Positions 1 through 6,413 of a stretch of 16,997 bases of DNA are shown in pieces. Position 1 is the stretch's first letter, and each line of letters opens with the position of its first letter. The DNA is taken from positions 1 to 16,997 of the forward strand of contig MNUP01000085.1 of assembly GCA_001871075.1 (NCBI GenBank). The letters are read 5' to 3'. The stretch comes from Candidatus Desantisbacteria bacterium CG1_02_49_89 (GTDB taxonomy: Bacteria > Desantisbacteria > UBA1551). The notes under the pieces are model-generated. The model made no database searches, was not told where the DNA came from, and worked only from the letters and a program-made list of their open reading frames with translations. The position numbers and the translations under genes were made by a program.

Positions 1-49
1 AATTTTATGCGTTACGCCTGCAAGGTGGAGCAGGTTTCTGTCCGTTAAA

Positions 50-125
50 ATAGTTGCTGAAAAAGTGTAAAGTAACCTGAATTGCTCAATTATTTAAAGG
101 GAATAAAATTAGTGCCTGTCCCCAA
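50..125 (-). repeat. Dispersed repeat containing the GGGACAGGCAC motif, copy 1
   Basis: Read on the minus strand, this stretch begins GGGGACAGGCACTAATTTTA and ends in an A/T-rich tail with CTTTTTCAGC. A related copy lies at about 6536-6588 (GGGACAGGCACC, then an A/T-rich run with CTTTTTCAGG). Motifs of this kind are often seen near REP-associated (Y1/IS200-like) transposase genes, but no transposase lies in this window. The repeat begins exactly where the toxin-like reading frame at 160 loses its family resemblance, so it probably marks an insertion or recombination point. Confidence 0.5.
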
Positions 126-160
126 TTTACCGGGATATTCTCATCTACAAATATTCGCAT
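86..160 (-). pseudogene. Truncated DUF5615-type (PIN-like) toxin
   Basis: An ATG at 160 opens a 24-codon frame beginning MRIFVDENIPV, which matches the start of DUF5615 PIN-like toxins (a hydrophobic strand followed by the acidic D-E-N motif). Family members run to roughly 110-120 residues. Here the resemblance ends after codon 11-12, at the GGGGACAGGCAC repeat, and a TGA follows 13 codons later. It lies 5 bp after the stop of the DUF433 antitoxin gene, the usual antitoxin-toxin order. The product would lack the other acidic active-site residues and should be inactive. The family call rests on only a dozen residues plus the neighbour. Confidence 0.6.
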
Positions 161-165
161 GGTTT

Positions 166-402
166 TTATGCCGCAGCTTTCTCAAGATTAATAGGCGTAA
201 TCTGTTCCTCGGTTAAACTTGCAGCATAATCAAGGCAAGCGAGAACGTCCTCGCGTTTTAACGATGGGTACTCTTCAAGCAATTTCTTTATTGTATCTCC
301 ATTAGCAAGCATGCCGATGACCTGGTGAACAGGAATGCGCGTGCCCTTGACACAAACTTGGCCATGACAGATCTTTGAGTTGATTGAAATACGTTCGTAC
401 AT
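166..402 (-). CDS. DUF433 family antitoxin
   Basis: A 78-aa protein spanning nearly the whole DUF433 domain. It shows the typical core: a short N-terminal strand region (MYERISINSKICHGQVCVKG), the GTRIPV signature near residues 20-25, a helix-turn-helix-like segment (IGMLANGDTIKKLLEEYPSL) and DVLACLDYAA at about residues 49-58. DUF433 proteins are usually the antitoxins of DUF5615 PIN-like toxins; they bind the toxin and, through the HTH, their own promoter. I chose the ATG at 402 over an upstream in-frame start at 435 because an AGGAGGAG ribosome binding site sits at 407-414, just before it. A near-consensus promoter lies upstream at 483-511. The partner toxin is truncated, so the antitoxin looks orphaned. 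Confidence 0.85.
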   Translation of the reverse strand: MYERISINSKICHGQVCVKGTRIPVHQVIGMLANGDTIKKLLEEYPSLKREDVLACLDYAASLTEEQITPINLEKAAA

Positions 403-482
403 ATCGCTCCTCCTTCTCAAAAAGAAACACTTCAAGCTTTTGTTTCCTTCAAAGAGTGTGCGTTATAAATATGTCAAATGGT

Positions 483-511
483 ATTATATCATGATTTAGC
501 AGTAATGTCAA
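483..511 (-). promoter_or_regulatory. Sigma-70 type promoter of the DUF433 gene
   Basis: On the minus strand TTGACA (506-511) and TATAAT (483-488) are separated by 17 bp, a perfect consensus pair. Transcription would start near 476 and run into the antitoxin gene, with a leader of about 75 nt. Confidence 0.8.
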
Positions 512-546
512 GGAAAGGGGCGAATTTAAGGGTCGGGGTTTTTTGA

Positions 547-634
547 TGTCATTGCGACCCGCCAATATTCGTGGCGGGGTGGCAATCCTATATTGAGATT
601 GCTTCGTCCCGACTTACCGGGACTCGCAAAGACA
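547..634. repeat. MITE-like element with TGTCATTGCGA / TCGCAAAGACA ends, copy 1
   Basis: The element starts TGTCATTGCGA and ends TCGCAAAGACA, so its ends form an imperfect terminal inverted repeat (TGTCWTTGCGA). Inside are GGCAATCCT and GAGATTGCTTCGTCC. A second copy lies at 11343-11442 with the same ends and the same GAGATTGCTTCG core. It carries no gene and looks like a non-autonomous element or a REP-type palindrome. It fills most of the gap between the antitoxin promoter and the glycosidase stop codon. Confidence 0.7.
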
Positions 635-655
635 ACAGTAACTATTCCGTGGAAT

Positions 656-3600
656 TCAGTAGTATAGTACTTCTACCTTGATATCTTTAACCGGTTTATC
701 AAAAACAACCCATTCTTTGGCTGGGTCAAAATTGGAATAAGATGAGCCATTGACAAGGACCTTTTTGATTTGCGCCTGTTTCGGATGGCGAATGCGGACA
801 AATATATTACCGGGACTCTTGCGGAGATTAAGCTCAAGATTGCAGACAATTCTTTGCGCCGAAACAGATTTATATTCAGCGCTGACAGCGCCGAACCCGG
901 TTTTTACGTTCTTCAGCCACATTTTTTCCTTCTTCGCGAACCACTGCCGCGGGATCCCTTTTCCTATGTAGAGCTCGTCCCCGGCCTCGCACACGAACAT
1001 CATTTTCAGCCACCTGGAAAAATTCGCCTCGTCAGAGGTCTTGAAGTGCGCGCCGCCCGTTATCCCGAGCTTTGGCAGGGGGTGCTCTACCAGGAGGTTA
1101 AGGTCAGGCCTGTAAGCGGACGCGAATCCGTTAAAAAGCGCGCGCAGAAAATGCCTTATCTCGTCCCTGTATAAATAAGGAAGAGGGCCTGGCAGAAGGT
1201 TGGGCTGCATTGAGAACCCGCCGATACCGAACCACTGTTTTTTGAAATTGCGAAGCCCGTACCCGAACCTGCGGTCAACGTAGCGGTTATCCTCGTAATC
1301 CTTAAGGATCCAGGCTGCCTCCTGCGAACAGGGGTCAAAAAGCCGGGCGATGAGCGTGTAGATCGCACCCTCCAGCACTTCCCTTATCCATCCGTAATCC
1401 CTTCCGCGCAAATACAGCCGGGACGGAAAATGTGGCACGTAAGTACCATCCCGCAGTTTTACAACCGGGGATCTGCGACTTGCCTGCCTGAAACCCGTTC
1501 TCAGGTCATCCGCGTATTCCCCGGCTTCTTTCCCAAGCCTTTTTCCTTCAGGATGGCCTGCTTCTAAAAGCGCCCTGGCGCAGGAATCAAGCCCCCACCA
1601 GGTAAGAGTGTTGGTTGAAAGCCAGTAATAGAATTCTGTCACATCCTCAAGACTGCCTGCGGGAAGGAACCCGTATTCCATGGCTCCCGCGTTCTTCTTT
1701 GTATTGTTCCTCTGCCTTATAACCCAGTCGCATCCGGCAATAAGCCTGTCAGCGCTGGATAAAAGCCATTGCGCGTTGCCGCTCAGGCGAAAATGCTCTC
1801 CCGCGCACCACAGCACCCAGCCGTGATGCTGATTGTAATGGCCGCACTCGTACCCGCCTGCCCCGAAGAACATCCCGTTATAGTCAGTGAAGTTCCCGGG
1901 CTGGGGCACAGTGCCCTGGTATTTCAGGAACACGCCAAGCCGCCTTTCTGCCTCGTCGTGCAGGCCGCGCTGGTCCAGGTCATTGATGATCATGCAGGAT
2001 TCGTTCGAAAAATTGCCGTACGAGACAGTGCCCACGCAGGTGTTCACGAGCTTGTTGTCGTCAGGCATTGCTTCATCCGTTATGAAAACGTGCGCGAGAT
2101 GCGTGCGATGGAAATCGTTGAGGATGGGCTCAGGCGTTCTTATGCCGCATCCCCTGTTCTCCTGCTTTTCCCAGAACTCTTTCGCCTCGGCAAGCTCCCT
2201 GCCGAACTCCTTCACTCCAAGAGCAGAAAGCTCTTCCGCGGTCTTAAGCGCGGTAAAGGGAATCTTGATCACCACCTCTTCTGATCCGCCCGCCCGCAAA
2301 ACCGTTTTGTAAACAAGTTCCCTTTGGGTGCTTTCGCAAAATTTACCCTCTCCCCTCAAGGGAGAGGGAGAAGATGAGGAAATTGAAAAGCGCAGAAGGT
2401 TCTCGTTCTTATAATAGGTATAAACAAGTTCATCTATTTTTATTAGGCCTTCGGGCTTGCCGCCCGCAACCGCGTTGTTCGTATACACAGCTTCTGCCAG
2501 CGCGGAAAGCTTGAGTTTTACGCTTGCTGCTTTCCTGCCCGTGTTCTTAATTATAATTCTTGCAATCGCGATAACAGGCGAATCCGGGGGGATCTCGCCC
2601 GCAAGGATGCTGCGTAAAAGCGGCACCGCGAATACTGTCTGTGAAACTGAGACTGTCCCTTTCCTGAAGATTGAAGTTAATATCGGCAGTTTATTTTTTT
2701 CAATGTATCTATCTTCCAATCTGTAATCTTGTAATCCGATCTTCAGGCCCCAGTTCCCCTCCCTTTTAATGCCGGGGGTATCTTCGCCTTTCACGTTCAT
2801 CAATCTGGGGTTGTCGCGTATCAGTATCGCGCCGTCAGGGAAGATCATGAACTTCTGCCTTGAGTGCTTGCACCCAACAAAATAATAGGTAAGGTCGGGC
2901 TTCGGCATTGCTTTCAGCGCGTTTTTCAGGGATTGTTCTTTATGCTTAAAAACCATGTCGTAGATCGTCTTGTTCTTCTTGAGGGCACAGGTTATTTGCC
3001 CGAAAGGCCTGGTATCAGAGGAATTTTTTACAAGGATATTAAGAAGGGGAACAAACACGGGGTTTTCAAGCGCTTCTTTTACATTGAAAGTAAAGCTGCC
3101 TTTATCTGTATTTAGCGTGACAAGCGGCTCGTCGCCGGAAAAGGGATTTTTCGGGGTCATTATGGTGAGCTTGATTTTCGATTGGAAGATTGGAAGATTG
3201 GAAGATTGTCCGCCCATGTTGGTACTGGGCGAAACCTCGCCCCGATGTAAAGTTGGGGCGGGGACTATTGGACTATTCGACGATTGGACAGTATTTAAAA
3301 GCTCACAATTATAGGTGCTTACGACAGTTATGGGATTATTGTCTTTGGATTCAATTGTAAGGGCGGCTTGCTTGCAGGGGGAAGTGGTGTAAACCGCGGG
3401 ATTTTTGAGCGGAGATCCTGCGGGCAGCCCGATCTTAAGCTTCATTGTCCTTCTGAACCTGACAGCGTAATTCTTTTCAGCCGGATATTCTTCCGAAAGC
3501 GGGCGGAATCCGATAATTATTCTTCCGTTTTCCTCTTTTATCTCTGTAGAGGCAAGCTTATACTCGCCGTTGAACCAGTCATCTGTTTTTGCCCAGCCAA

Positions 3601-3805
3601 AACCGCCTGTGCCCCGGCTCAATGAAGTTTCCCAGCGTTCTTCTGGCCAGATTTTTTTCCAGTACAAGACCTTTATGGCCGAAAGATCCTGCTGGCTGGC
3701 GGTTTGCGGCTCAAGAACTACGGATTCGATGTCCCGTGCCTCTTCCCAGACCCATTCATTTTCGCTAATTTCACGGGCAAACGGTATTATATTTATTTTT
3801 TTCAT
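656..3805 (-). CDS. Large predicted six-hairpin glycosidase-like protein
   Basis: A 1049-aa protein with no visible signal peptide, so probably cytoplasmic. The N-terminal half (to about residue 520) is beta-rich. From about residue 535 to 920 it is helical and rich in Trp, Tyr and Gly, with stretches such as GGYECGHYNQHHGWVLWCAG, and reads like an (alpha/alpha)6 toroid as in six-hairpin glycosidases. A small beta domain closes the protein. I cannot name a GH family or assign catalytic acids. The ATG at 3805 is preferred over a GTG at 3826 because AGAGG sits 5 bp upstream of it. Two stretches (residues about 170-210 and 475-491) are low-complexity and match repeat DNA, so they look like in-frame insertions. 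Downstream of a strong promoter at 4054-4081 and near a URO-D-like gene, it is probably part of a sugar-related operon. Confidence 0.7.
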   Translation of the reverse strand: MKKINIIPFAREISENEWVWEEARDIESVVLEPQTASQQDLSAIKVLYWKKIWPEERWETSLSRGTGGFGWAKTDDWFNGEYKLASTEIKEENGRIIIGFRPLSEEYPAEKNYAVRFRRTMKLKIGLPAGSPLKNPAVYTTSPCKQAALTIESKDNNPITVVSTYNCELLNTVQSSNSPIVPAPTLHRGEVSPSTNMGGQSSNLPIFQSKIKLTIMTPKNPFSGDEPLVTLNTDKGSFTFNVKEALENPVFVPLLNILVKNSSDTRPFGQITCALKKNKTIYDMVFKHKEQSLKNALKAMPKPDLTYYFVGCKHSRQKFMIFPDGAILIRDNPRLMNVKGEDTPGIKREGNWGLKIGLQDYRLEDRYIEKNKLPILTSIFRKGTVSVSQTVFAVPLLRSILAGEIPPDSPVIAIARIIIKNTGRKAASVKLKLSALAEAVYTNNAVAGGKPEGLIKIDELVYTYYKNENLLRFSISSSSPSPLRGEGKFCESTQRELVYKTVLRAGGSEEVVIKIPFTALKTAEELSALGVKEFGRELAEAKEFWEKQENRGCGIRTPEPILNDFHRTHLAHVFITDEAMPDDNKLVNTCVGTVSYGNFSNESCMIINDLDQRGLHDEAERRLGVFLKYQGTVPQPGNFTDYNGMFFGAGGYECGHYNQHHGWVLWCAGEHFRLSGNAQWLLSSADRLIAGCDWVIRQRNNTKKNAGAMEYGFLPAGSLEDVTEFYYWLSTNTLTWWGLDSCARALLEAGHPEGKRLGKEAGEYADDLRTGFRQASRRSPVVKLRDGTYVPHFPSRLYLRGRDYGWIREVLEGAIYTLIARLFDPCSQEAAWILKDYEDNRYVDRRFGYGLRNFKKQWFGIGGFSMQPNLLPGPLPYLYRDEIRHFLRALFNGFASAYRPDLNLLVEHPLPKLGITGGAHFKTSDEANFSRWLKMMFVCEAGDELYIGKGIPRQWFAKKEKMWLKNVKTGFGAVSAEYKSVSAQRIVCNLELNLRKSPGNIFVRIRHPKQAQIKKVLVNGSSYSNFDPAKEWVVFDKPVKDIKVEVLYY
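2346..2368. repeat. GGGAGAGGG palindrome inserted in frame in the glycosidase gene
   Basis: A perfect inverted repeat, CCCTCTCCC - CTCAA - GGGAGAGGG. On the minus strand it is translated as part of SPSPLRGEGKF. Relatives lie at 3826-3848 (just upstream of the gene) and in the long palindrome at 10198-10272. It belongs to a widespread class of intergenic REP-like elements and is unusual inside a coding frame. Confidence 0.75.
3176..3297. repeat. Composite low-complexity repeat inserted in frame in the glycosidase gene
   Basis: This stretch holds about three tandem GATTGGAAG units (3180-3208), a GGGCGAAACCTCGCCC palindrome, and two GGACTATT units followed by CGATTGGAC. It adds roughly 40 Ser/Pro/Asn-rich residues (about 170-210) between two beta-strand-like stretches. 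The length keeps the frame open, so the repeat is translated rather than disrupting the gene. Confidence 0.65.
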
Positions 3806-3825
3806 ATAAACCTCTAAAATAAACA

Positions 3826-3883
3826 CCCCCTCCCTGTCCGGGAGAGGGCTTAAAGACAGAAACAGTCAGGGCTTAAGCCCTGA
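3826..3883. repeat. Two REP-like palindromes upstream of the glycosidase gene
   Basis: At 3826-3848 there is an imperfect CCCTCCC - tgtcc - GGGAGAGGG hairpin. At 3866-3883 there is a perfect 18-bp palindrome, TCAGGGCTTAAGCCCTGA. Both would lie in the untranslated leader of the glycosidase mRNA if the promoter at 4054-4081 is used. A related GGGCTTTAGCCC palindrome occurs near 6454-6466. Confidence 0.7.
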
Positions 3884-3898
3884 GTTACATATAAATTA

Positions 3899-3929
3899 TT
3901 ATCCACAGGTTTTCCACACCTGTGGATTA
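3899..3929. promoter_or_regulatory. DnaA-box-like cluster inside a palindrome
   Basis: TTATCCACA at 3899-3907 is a perfect DnaA box. It is followed 2 bp later by TTTTCCACA (3910-3918), and TGTGGATTA at 3921-3929 is a box-like TAATCCACA on the other strand. The same DNA forms a 10-bp inverted repeat (ATCCACAGGT / ACCTGTGGAT) with a 7-nt loop. The next 100 bp to the right are A/T-rich with short tandem repeats. It could bind DnaA, or it could be a simple hairpin. Confidence 0.35.
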
Positions 3930-4010
3930 CTGCTTGATCGCCTCAAATCTGTGTTTTCCCCTTATTTTTCATCATTATTATTGACTTTGTGTTTTTAAAC
4001 CTTACGCGTA

Positions 4011-4030
4011 ACACGTTACACGTTACACGA
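4011..4030. repeat. Short tandem repeat, ACACGTT unit
   Basis: About 2.8 copies of a 7-bp ACACGTT unit, preceded by TTACGCGTA. It lies in the 367-bp gap between the glycosidase and the URO-D-like gene. That gap also holds two REP-like palindromes, the DnaA-box-like cluster and a promoter. Confidence 0.6.
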
Positions 4031-4053
4031 ATCCACACTGCCTGTTATTTGAT

Positions 4054-4081
4054 ATTATAACCATATTTATCAAAAAGTCAA
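4054..4081 (-). promoter_or_regulatory. Sigma-70 type promoter for the glycosidase gene
   Basis: TTGACT (4076-4081) and TATAAT (4054-4059) lie 16 bp apart on the minus strand. Transcription would start near 4047 and reach the glycosidase ATG after about 240 nt. The surrounding 34 bp (4050-4083) match 9267-9300 at 32 positions, so this is one of two near-identical promoter copies. Confidence 0.7.
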
Positions 4082-4172
4082 GGACGGGCACGCCATTGAT
4101 ATCGCGTAAATAATGATTTGTCATTTTCAGAGAAGACCAGGCACCCGAACTTCTTTTTCTTAACAATCCACA

Positions 4173-5411
4173 TCAGCCGCCAACCACTTCCATAGCGATA
4201 CGGGCCCAGGCAGAGAGGCGCTCCGGCTGGTAGCGCACCGTGCTGACATCTTTCAGGATGAACTCCAGGGGACAGCCGTGTTTCTCGCAGACCGTCCGCG
4301 TCGCGATAAGGTCTGCCCGGACCACCTCGGGATCAAAGCGTTCCATGGCGACAAAGGCCGGGTTCGGCTTGCGCGAGAAAACAAAGTCCCTGCCTATCCC
4401 GGACGCGCCGCGTTCCTGGTTCGTCCACGGGCTCATTGAAACTTTGCGCACGTTGGGGATCATGCGCACTTCTGCCATTTTGCCGTCCAGCGGGTCGCAG
4501 CACCCGTAATAAACCAGGCCGAAACGCGCGCAGTAGCGGCTCGCGTAATCCACCTCGAATTCCTTGAACATCTTGGGCGAGACCGTGGAAAACATCTGCG
4601 CAAGCCCTGCAACCCAGAGGTCCTTGGTGCGGGGTTTCTTGGGATTGAATCCCGGCGCAGGCAGCTCGTCAGTGTAGGCGCCGGTGCAGTGTATCAGGCC
4701 CTGCGTCTCGCACAAAAGCCCCTGTTCCTCCAGCTGGTCAAGCATTGCAAGATAACCCTCGGTTACGCGGCCGACCAGTTTGTGCATATATTCAGGCCGG
4801 TCCACCAGGGCGTACAGCGCGTTCTCCACGCCCATCCATGTGCTGATTGGGTCCCACAAGGACATGCACCACGGGTCCATGCCCCAGGGCCGCACCTCGA
4901 GCAAGCCGTCAAAGAGTTCGTGAGCAACAGCCAGGCGGCGTTCGGTCTCTGCCGGGTCATGGGTGATCCGCGGTTTTTTAATTTTCTCCAGGTCCGCTTC
5001 GGTCTGGAACTGGTTTTCGAATTTGTGGCTTATGACGTCCCTCCCCGGGTCGGTTGCCAGGGTTTCCTCCTGCACGCCTATGCCGAATCCGCTGTTGCCA
5101 ATCGCCTTCGGCACCGGTATGAACGGCTCCACGACCATATCCACGGGGAAATGTTTCCACTGGTAGAGTGTCCGCCGCAGGTACAGCTCATACCCGCGGC
5201 ATTCACCGTCCGCGCTTTTCAGGGTCAGCTCTTCGCCGGTGTTCATCTCGTTCCAGCAAACCTGGTCGATCATCACCATCGGGCGCGCCGGAGCGCGCGC
5301 GTTCAGCTTGCGCCACAACGCCTTCTTTTCGTTCTGCGCGGGAAGCGCCGCGATCTCTGCCGCGCGGGCGGCAAGCTCCCGCACTATCTTCACATCATCC
5401 CTGCTCAGCAT
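4173..5411 (-). CDS. Uroporphyrinogen decarboxylase-like (URO-D/MtaA superfamily) protein
   Basis: A 412-aa TIM-barrel-type protein resembling the URO-D superfamily, which covers heme-pathway decarboxylases and MtaA/CmuA-type corrinoid methyltransferases. It is longer than HemE (about 350 aa) and lacks the conserved HemE N-terminal substrate loop, so a methyltransferase-like role is more likely. LIHCTG (His241, Cys242) and YYGCCDPLDG (Cys304, Cys305) are candidate zinc-ligand positions like the His/Cys/Cys set of MtaA. ATG at 5411 is preceded by AAAGGAG. The stop codon of the short ORF upstream overlaps this start (ATGCTGA), and a TGTGA-N6-TCACA site lies about 90 bp upstream. Members of this superfamily are common next to glycosidases and sugar dehydrogenases in PVC-type bacteria; the substrate is unknown. 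Confidence 0.8.
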   Translation of the reverse strand: MLSRDDVKIVRELAARAAEIAALPAQNEKKALWRKLNARAPARPMVMIDQVCWNEMNTGEELTLKSADGECRGYELYLRRTLYQWKHFPVDMVVEPFIPVPKAIGNSGFGIGVQEETLATDPGRDVISHKFENQFQTEADLEKIKKPRITHDPAETERRLAVAHELFDGLLEVRPWGMDPWCMSLWDPISTWMGVENALYALVDRPEYMHKLVGRVTEGYLAMLDQLEEQGLLCETQGLIHCTGAYTDELPAPGFNPKKPRTKDLWVAGLAQMFSTVSPKMFKEFEVDYASRYCARFGLVYYGCCDPLDGKMAEVRMIPNVRKVSMSPWTNQERGASGIGRDFVFSRKPNPAFVAMERFDPEVVRADLIATRTVCEKHGCPLEFILKDVSTVRYQPERLSAWARIAMEVVGG

Positions 5412-5728
5412 GCTCGTTCTCCTTTCGGATAAACATATTTAAAAATACCTGGCCCTGCCTTTATTATTTGCGCCGCCTTTTTAAATGACATGGTATCAAC
5501 TTTGTGAAATTTTTCACATTGTCGCCTGTGGATCGTTTCGGGGTCGAATGTCTTCTTCTGCCGCATCTCCAGCTGGTTCACCGCACTTGAGGGCATGAAA
5601 TTGCACCCAACCAGCCACGGCTGTTTGTAATACCGCTCGTTCGCCCTTTCTTTAGTCCGCGCTTGGCTGCTCATTTCCTCATCCGCATTGATCGTTTTTT
5701 CGACAAGATTTACACTACATTTATACAT
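5405..5728 (-). pseudogene. N-terminal remnant of a glycoside hydrolase
   Basis: A 107-codon frame. Residues about 19-66 (DNA 5531-5674) match the N-terminus of a family of cytoplasmic glycosidase-like proteins (annotated as beta-xylanase or cellulase-like) with the signature PWLVGCNFMPSSAVNQLEM followed by TFDPETI. The family usually runs on for about 300 more residues with a DRELGWA segment. Here the sequence changes abruptly after ETI to an unrelated tail containing CEKFHKVDTM. The frame ends in a TGA overlapping the start of the URO-D-like gene by 7 bp, so its translation could couple the two genes. The catalytic domain is gone. The remnant suggests that a further glycosidase once preceded the URO-D-like gene. 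Confidence 0.6.
5502..5519. promoter_or_regulatory. TGTGA-N6-TCACA operator-like site
   Basis: TTGTGAAATTTTTCACAT matches both the CRP/FNR-type pattern (TGTGA-N6-TCACA) and the Rex-type pattern (TTGTGAA-N4-TTCACAA, one mismatch). It is 91 bp upstream of the URO-D-like start, where a carbon- or redox-responsive regulator could act. It lies inside the remnant reading frame, so it may instead be accidental. Confidence 0.4.
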
Positions 5729-5749
5729 TATTTAAATTCTGTAGTGTAA
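5710..5749 (-). promoter_or_regulatory. 40-bp palindromic promoter-operator, copy 1
   Basis: Perfect 10-bp arms TTACACTACA (5710-5719) and TGTAGTGTAA (5740-5749) enclose 20 A/T-rich bp with a TATAAA-like -10 on the minus strand (5720-5725). It is nearly the same as the copy at 6362-6401, in the same orientation. It sits over the stop codon of the nucleotidyltransferase remnant and before the glycoside hydrolase remnant. Confidence 0.65.
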
Positions 5750-6048
5750 GATATTCTTTATCAATTAATTCATACATAAGCGGAAAGAGGGGCTTTGCGT
5801 CTTCAAGGCTCTTTTTTATCTGAACCTTCCATTTCTTTGGGAACCCTGAATATATTTTGCCTATATCTTCGGGCTTCAGCGCCTCACCCACATAAAGGGC
5901 CTGTTCTATATCCTTCATTTTCTTATTTTTTTACCCCAAAATGCTCCTGGTATAGAAAGAAGCACCAACTGCCTATCAGGACGATCCCTTCTTTCCACAG
6001 GTCGTTGTCATCAATGATCTTAAGTACATTTTTAACGGGCTCGAGCAT
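5721..6048 (-). pseudogene. Nucleotidyltransferase-like gene with an internal deletion and frameshift
   Basis: Two pieces in different frames. The first runs from ATG 6048 for 41 codons and contains IGSWCFFLYQEHFG, which resembles the start of GS-motif nucleotidyltransferase-like proteins just before their acidic active-site strand. It stops at a TAA after a run of seven A. The second, 5721-5918, encodes MKDIEQALYVGEALKPEDIG and KIYSGFPKKWKVQIKKSLED, typical of the C-terminal end of the same proteins. The middle (on the order of 130-150 residues, including the catalytic acids) is missing, with the junction near the A run. The first piece overlaps the preceding gene (6032-6346) by 17 bp, so the two were translationally coupled. 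The product would be inactive. That both pieces come from one gene is inferred from family resemblance. Confidence 0.55.
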
Positions 6049-6346
6049 TTCTTTTCCCCTCGGACCGCCTGATTATCTCTAACGCCTGTTTCGCCTCTTT
6101 CAGCTGTTGCAGCATCAATTTGCGCTTTTTAAGATCCTTCTCGATTAAGACGGGCTTTTCTTTCCCAAGGTATTTGTGCACAACCTTTTCTCCGTTCCTT
6201 AACTGAAGATAATAATAGGTCCTGCCGTATATATTTCTTTTTTTAACGCTGCCTTTGGGCAGAGATCCAATTCCTTTATTAAGTTCTTTTTGGATCGCTA
6301 TATAATATTCTTTGCTTTCCTGCAATATGCCTGTTAGAACCCTCAT
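6032..6346 (-). CDS. Small basic protein paired with a nucleotidyltransferase-like gene (antitoxin candidate)
   Basis: A 104-aa Lys/Arg-rich protein with a central GSLPKGSVKKRNIYGRTYYY segment, then LQLRNGEKVVHKYLGKEKPV, and a helical, charged C-terminus that could form a coiled coil. I do not recognise a named family with confidence. Genes of this kind are found just upstream of nucleotidyltransferase-like genes in pairs resembling toxin-antitoxin units, and the 17-bp overlap here fits that. I chose ATG 6346 because GGAGGA lies 5 bp upstream; an open frame runs back to 6442 but starts inside the promoter. A palindrome at 6362-6401 covers the leader and a second -10, suggesting autoregulation. 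The partner is deleted, so it may now be an orphan antitoxin-like protein. Confidence 0.65.
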   Translation of the reverse strand: MRVLTGILQESKEYYIAIQKELNKGIGSLPKGSVKKRNIYGRTYYYLQLRNGEKVVHKYLGKEKPVLIEKDLKKRKLMLQQLKEAKQALEIIRRSEGKRNARAR

Positions 6347-6361
6347 CTCTTCCTCCGGCCA

Positions 6362-6401
6362 TACACTACAATTATACAATTTATTACATTTTGTAGTGTA
6401 A
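6362..6401 (-). promoter_or_regulatory. 40-bp palindromic promoter-operator, copy 2
   Basis: Arms TACACTACAA (6362-6371) and TTGTAGTGTA (6391-6400) are perfect inverted repeats around an A/T-rich core with a TATAAT on the minus strand. It lies between the sigma-70 promoter at 6414-6442 and the ATG at 6346, where a bound repressor would block both. It is the upstream twin of 5710-5749. Confidence 0.7.
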
Positions 6402-6413
6402 AAGACCAATGAT

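Noticed and set aside
1-95. An open minus-strand frame running off the left edge (contains ILTDRNLLHLAGVTH)
   Set aside because: Too short, overlaps the dispersed repeat and lacks a start; possibly a toxin C-terminal fragment, but not supportable.
1769-2312. Two overlapping plus-strand frames opposite the glycosidase gene
   Set aside because: They arise from G/C-rich codon bias of the minus-strand gene and show no domain.
3899-3929. Calling this site oriC
   Set aside because: Only three box-like sites, no dnaA or dnaN in the window, and the sequence is also a simple palindrome; kept as a candidate only.
4173-5411. Calling the URO-D-like gene hemE
   Set aside because: It is longer than HemE, lacks the HemE N-terminal signature and sits among sugar genes rather than heme genes.
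4689-5432. A 247-codon plus-strand open frame opposite the URO-D-like gene
   Set aside because: The minus-strand protein has family features and a ribosome binding site; the plus frame is His/Val-rich with no recognisable motif.
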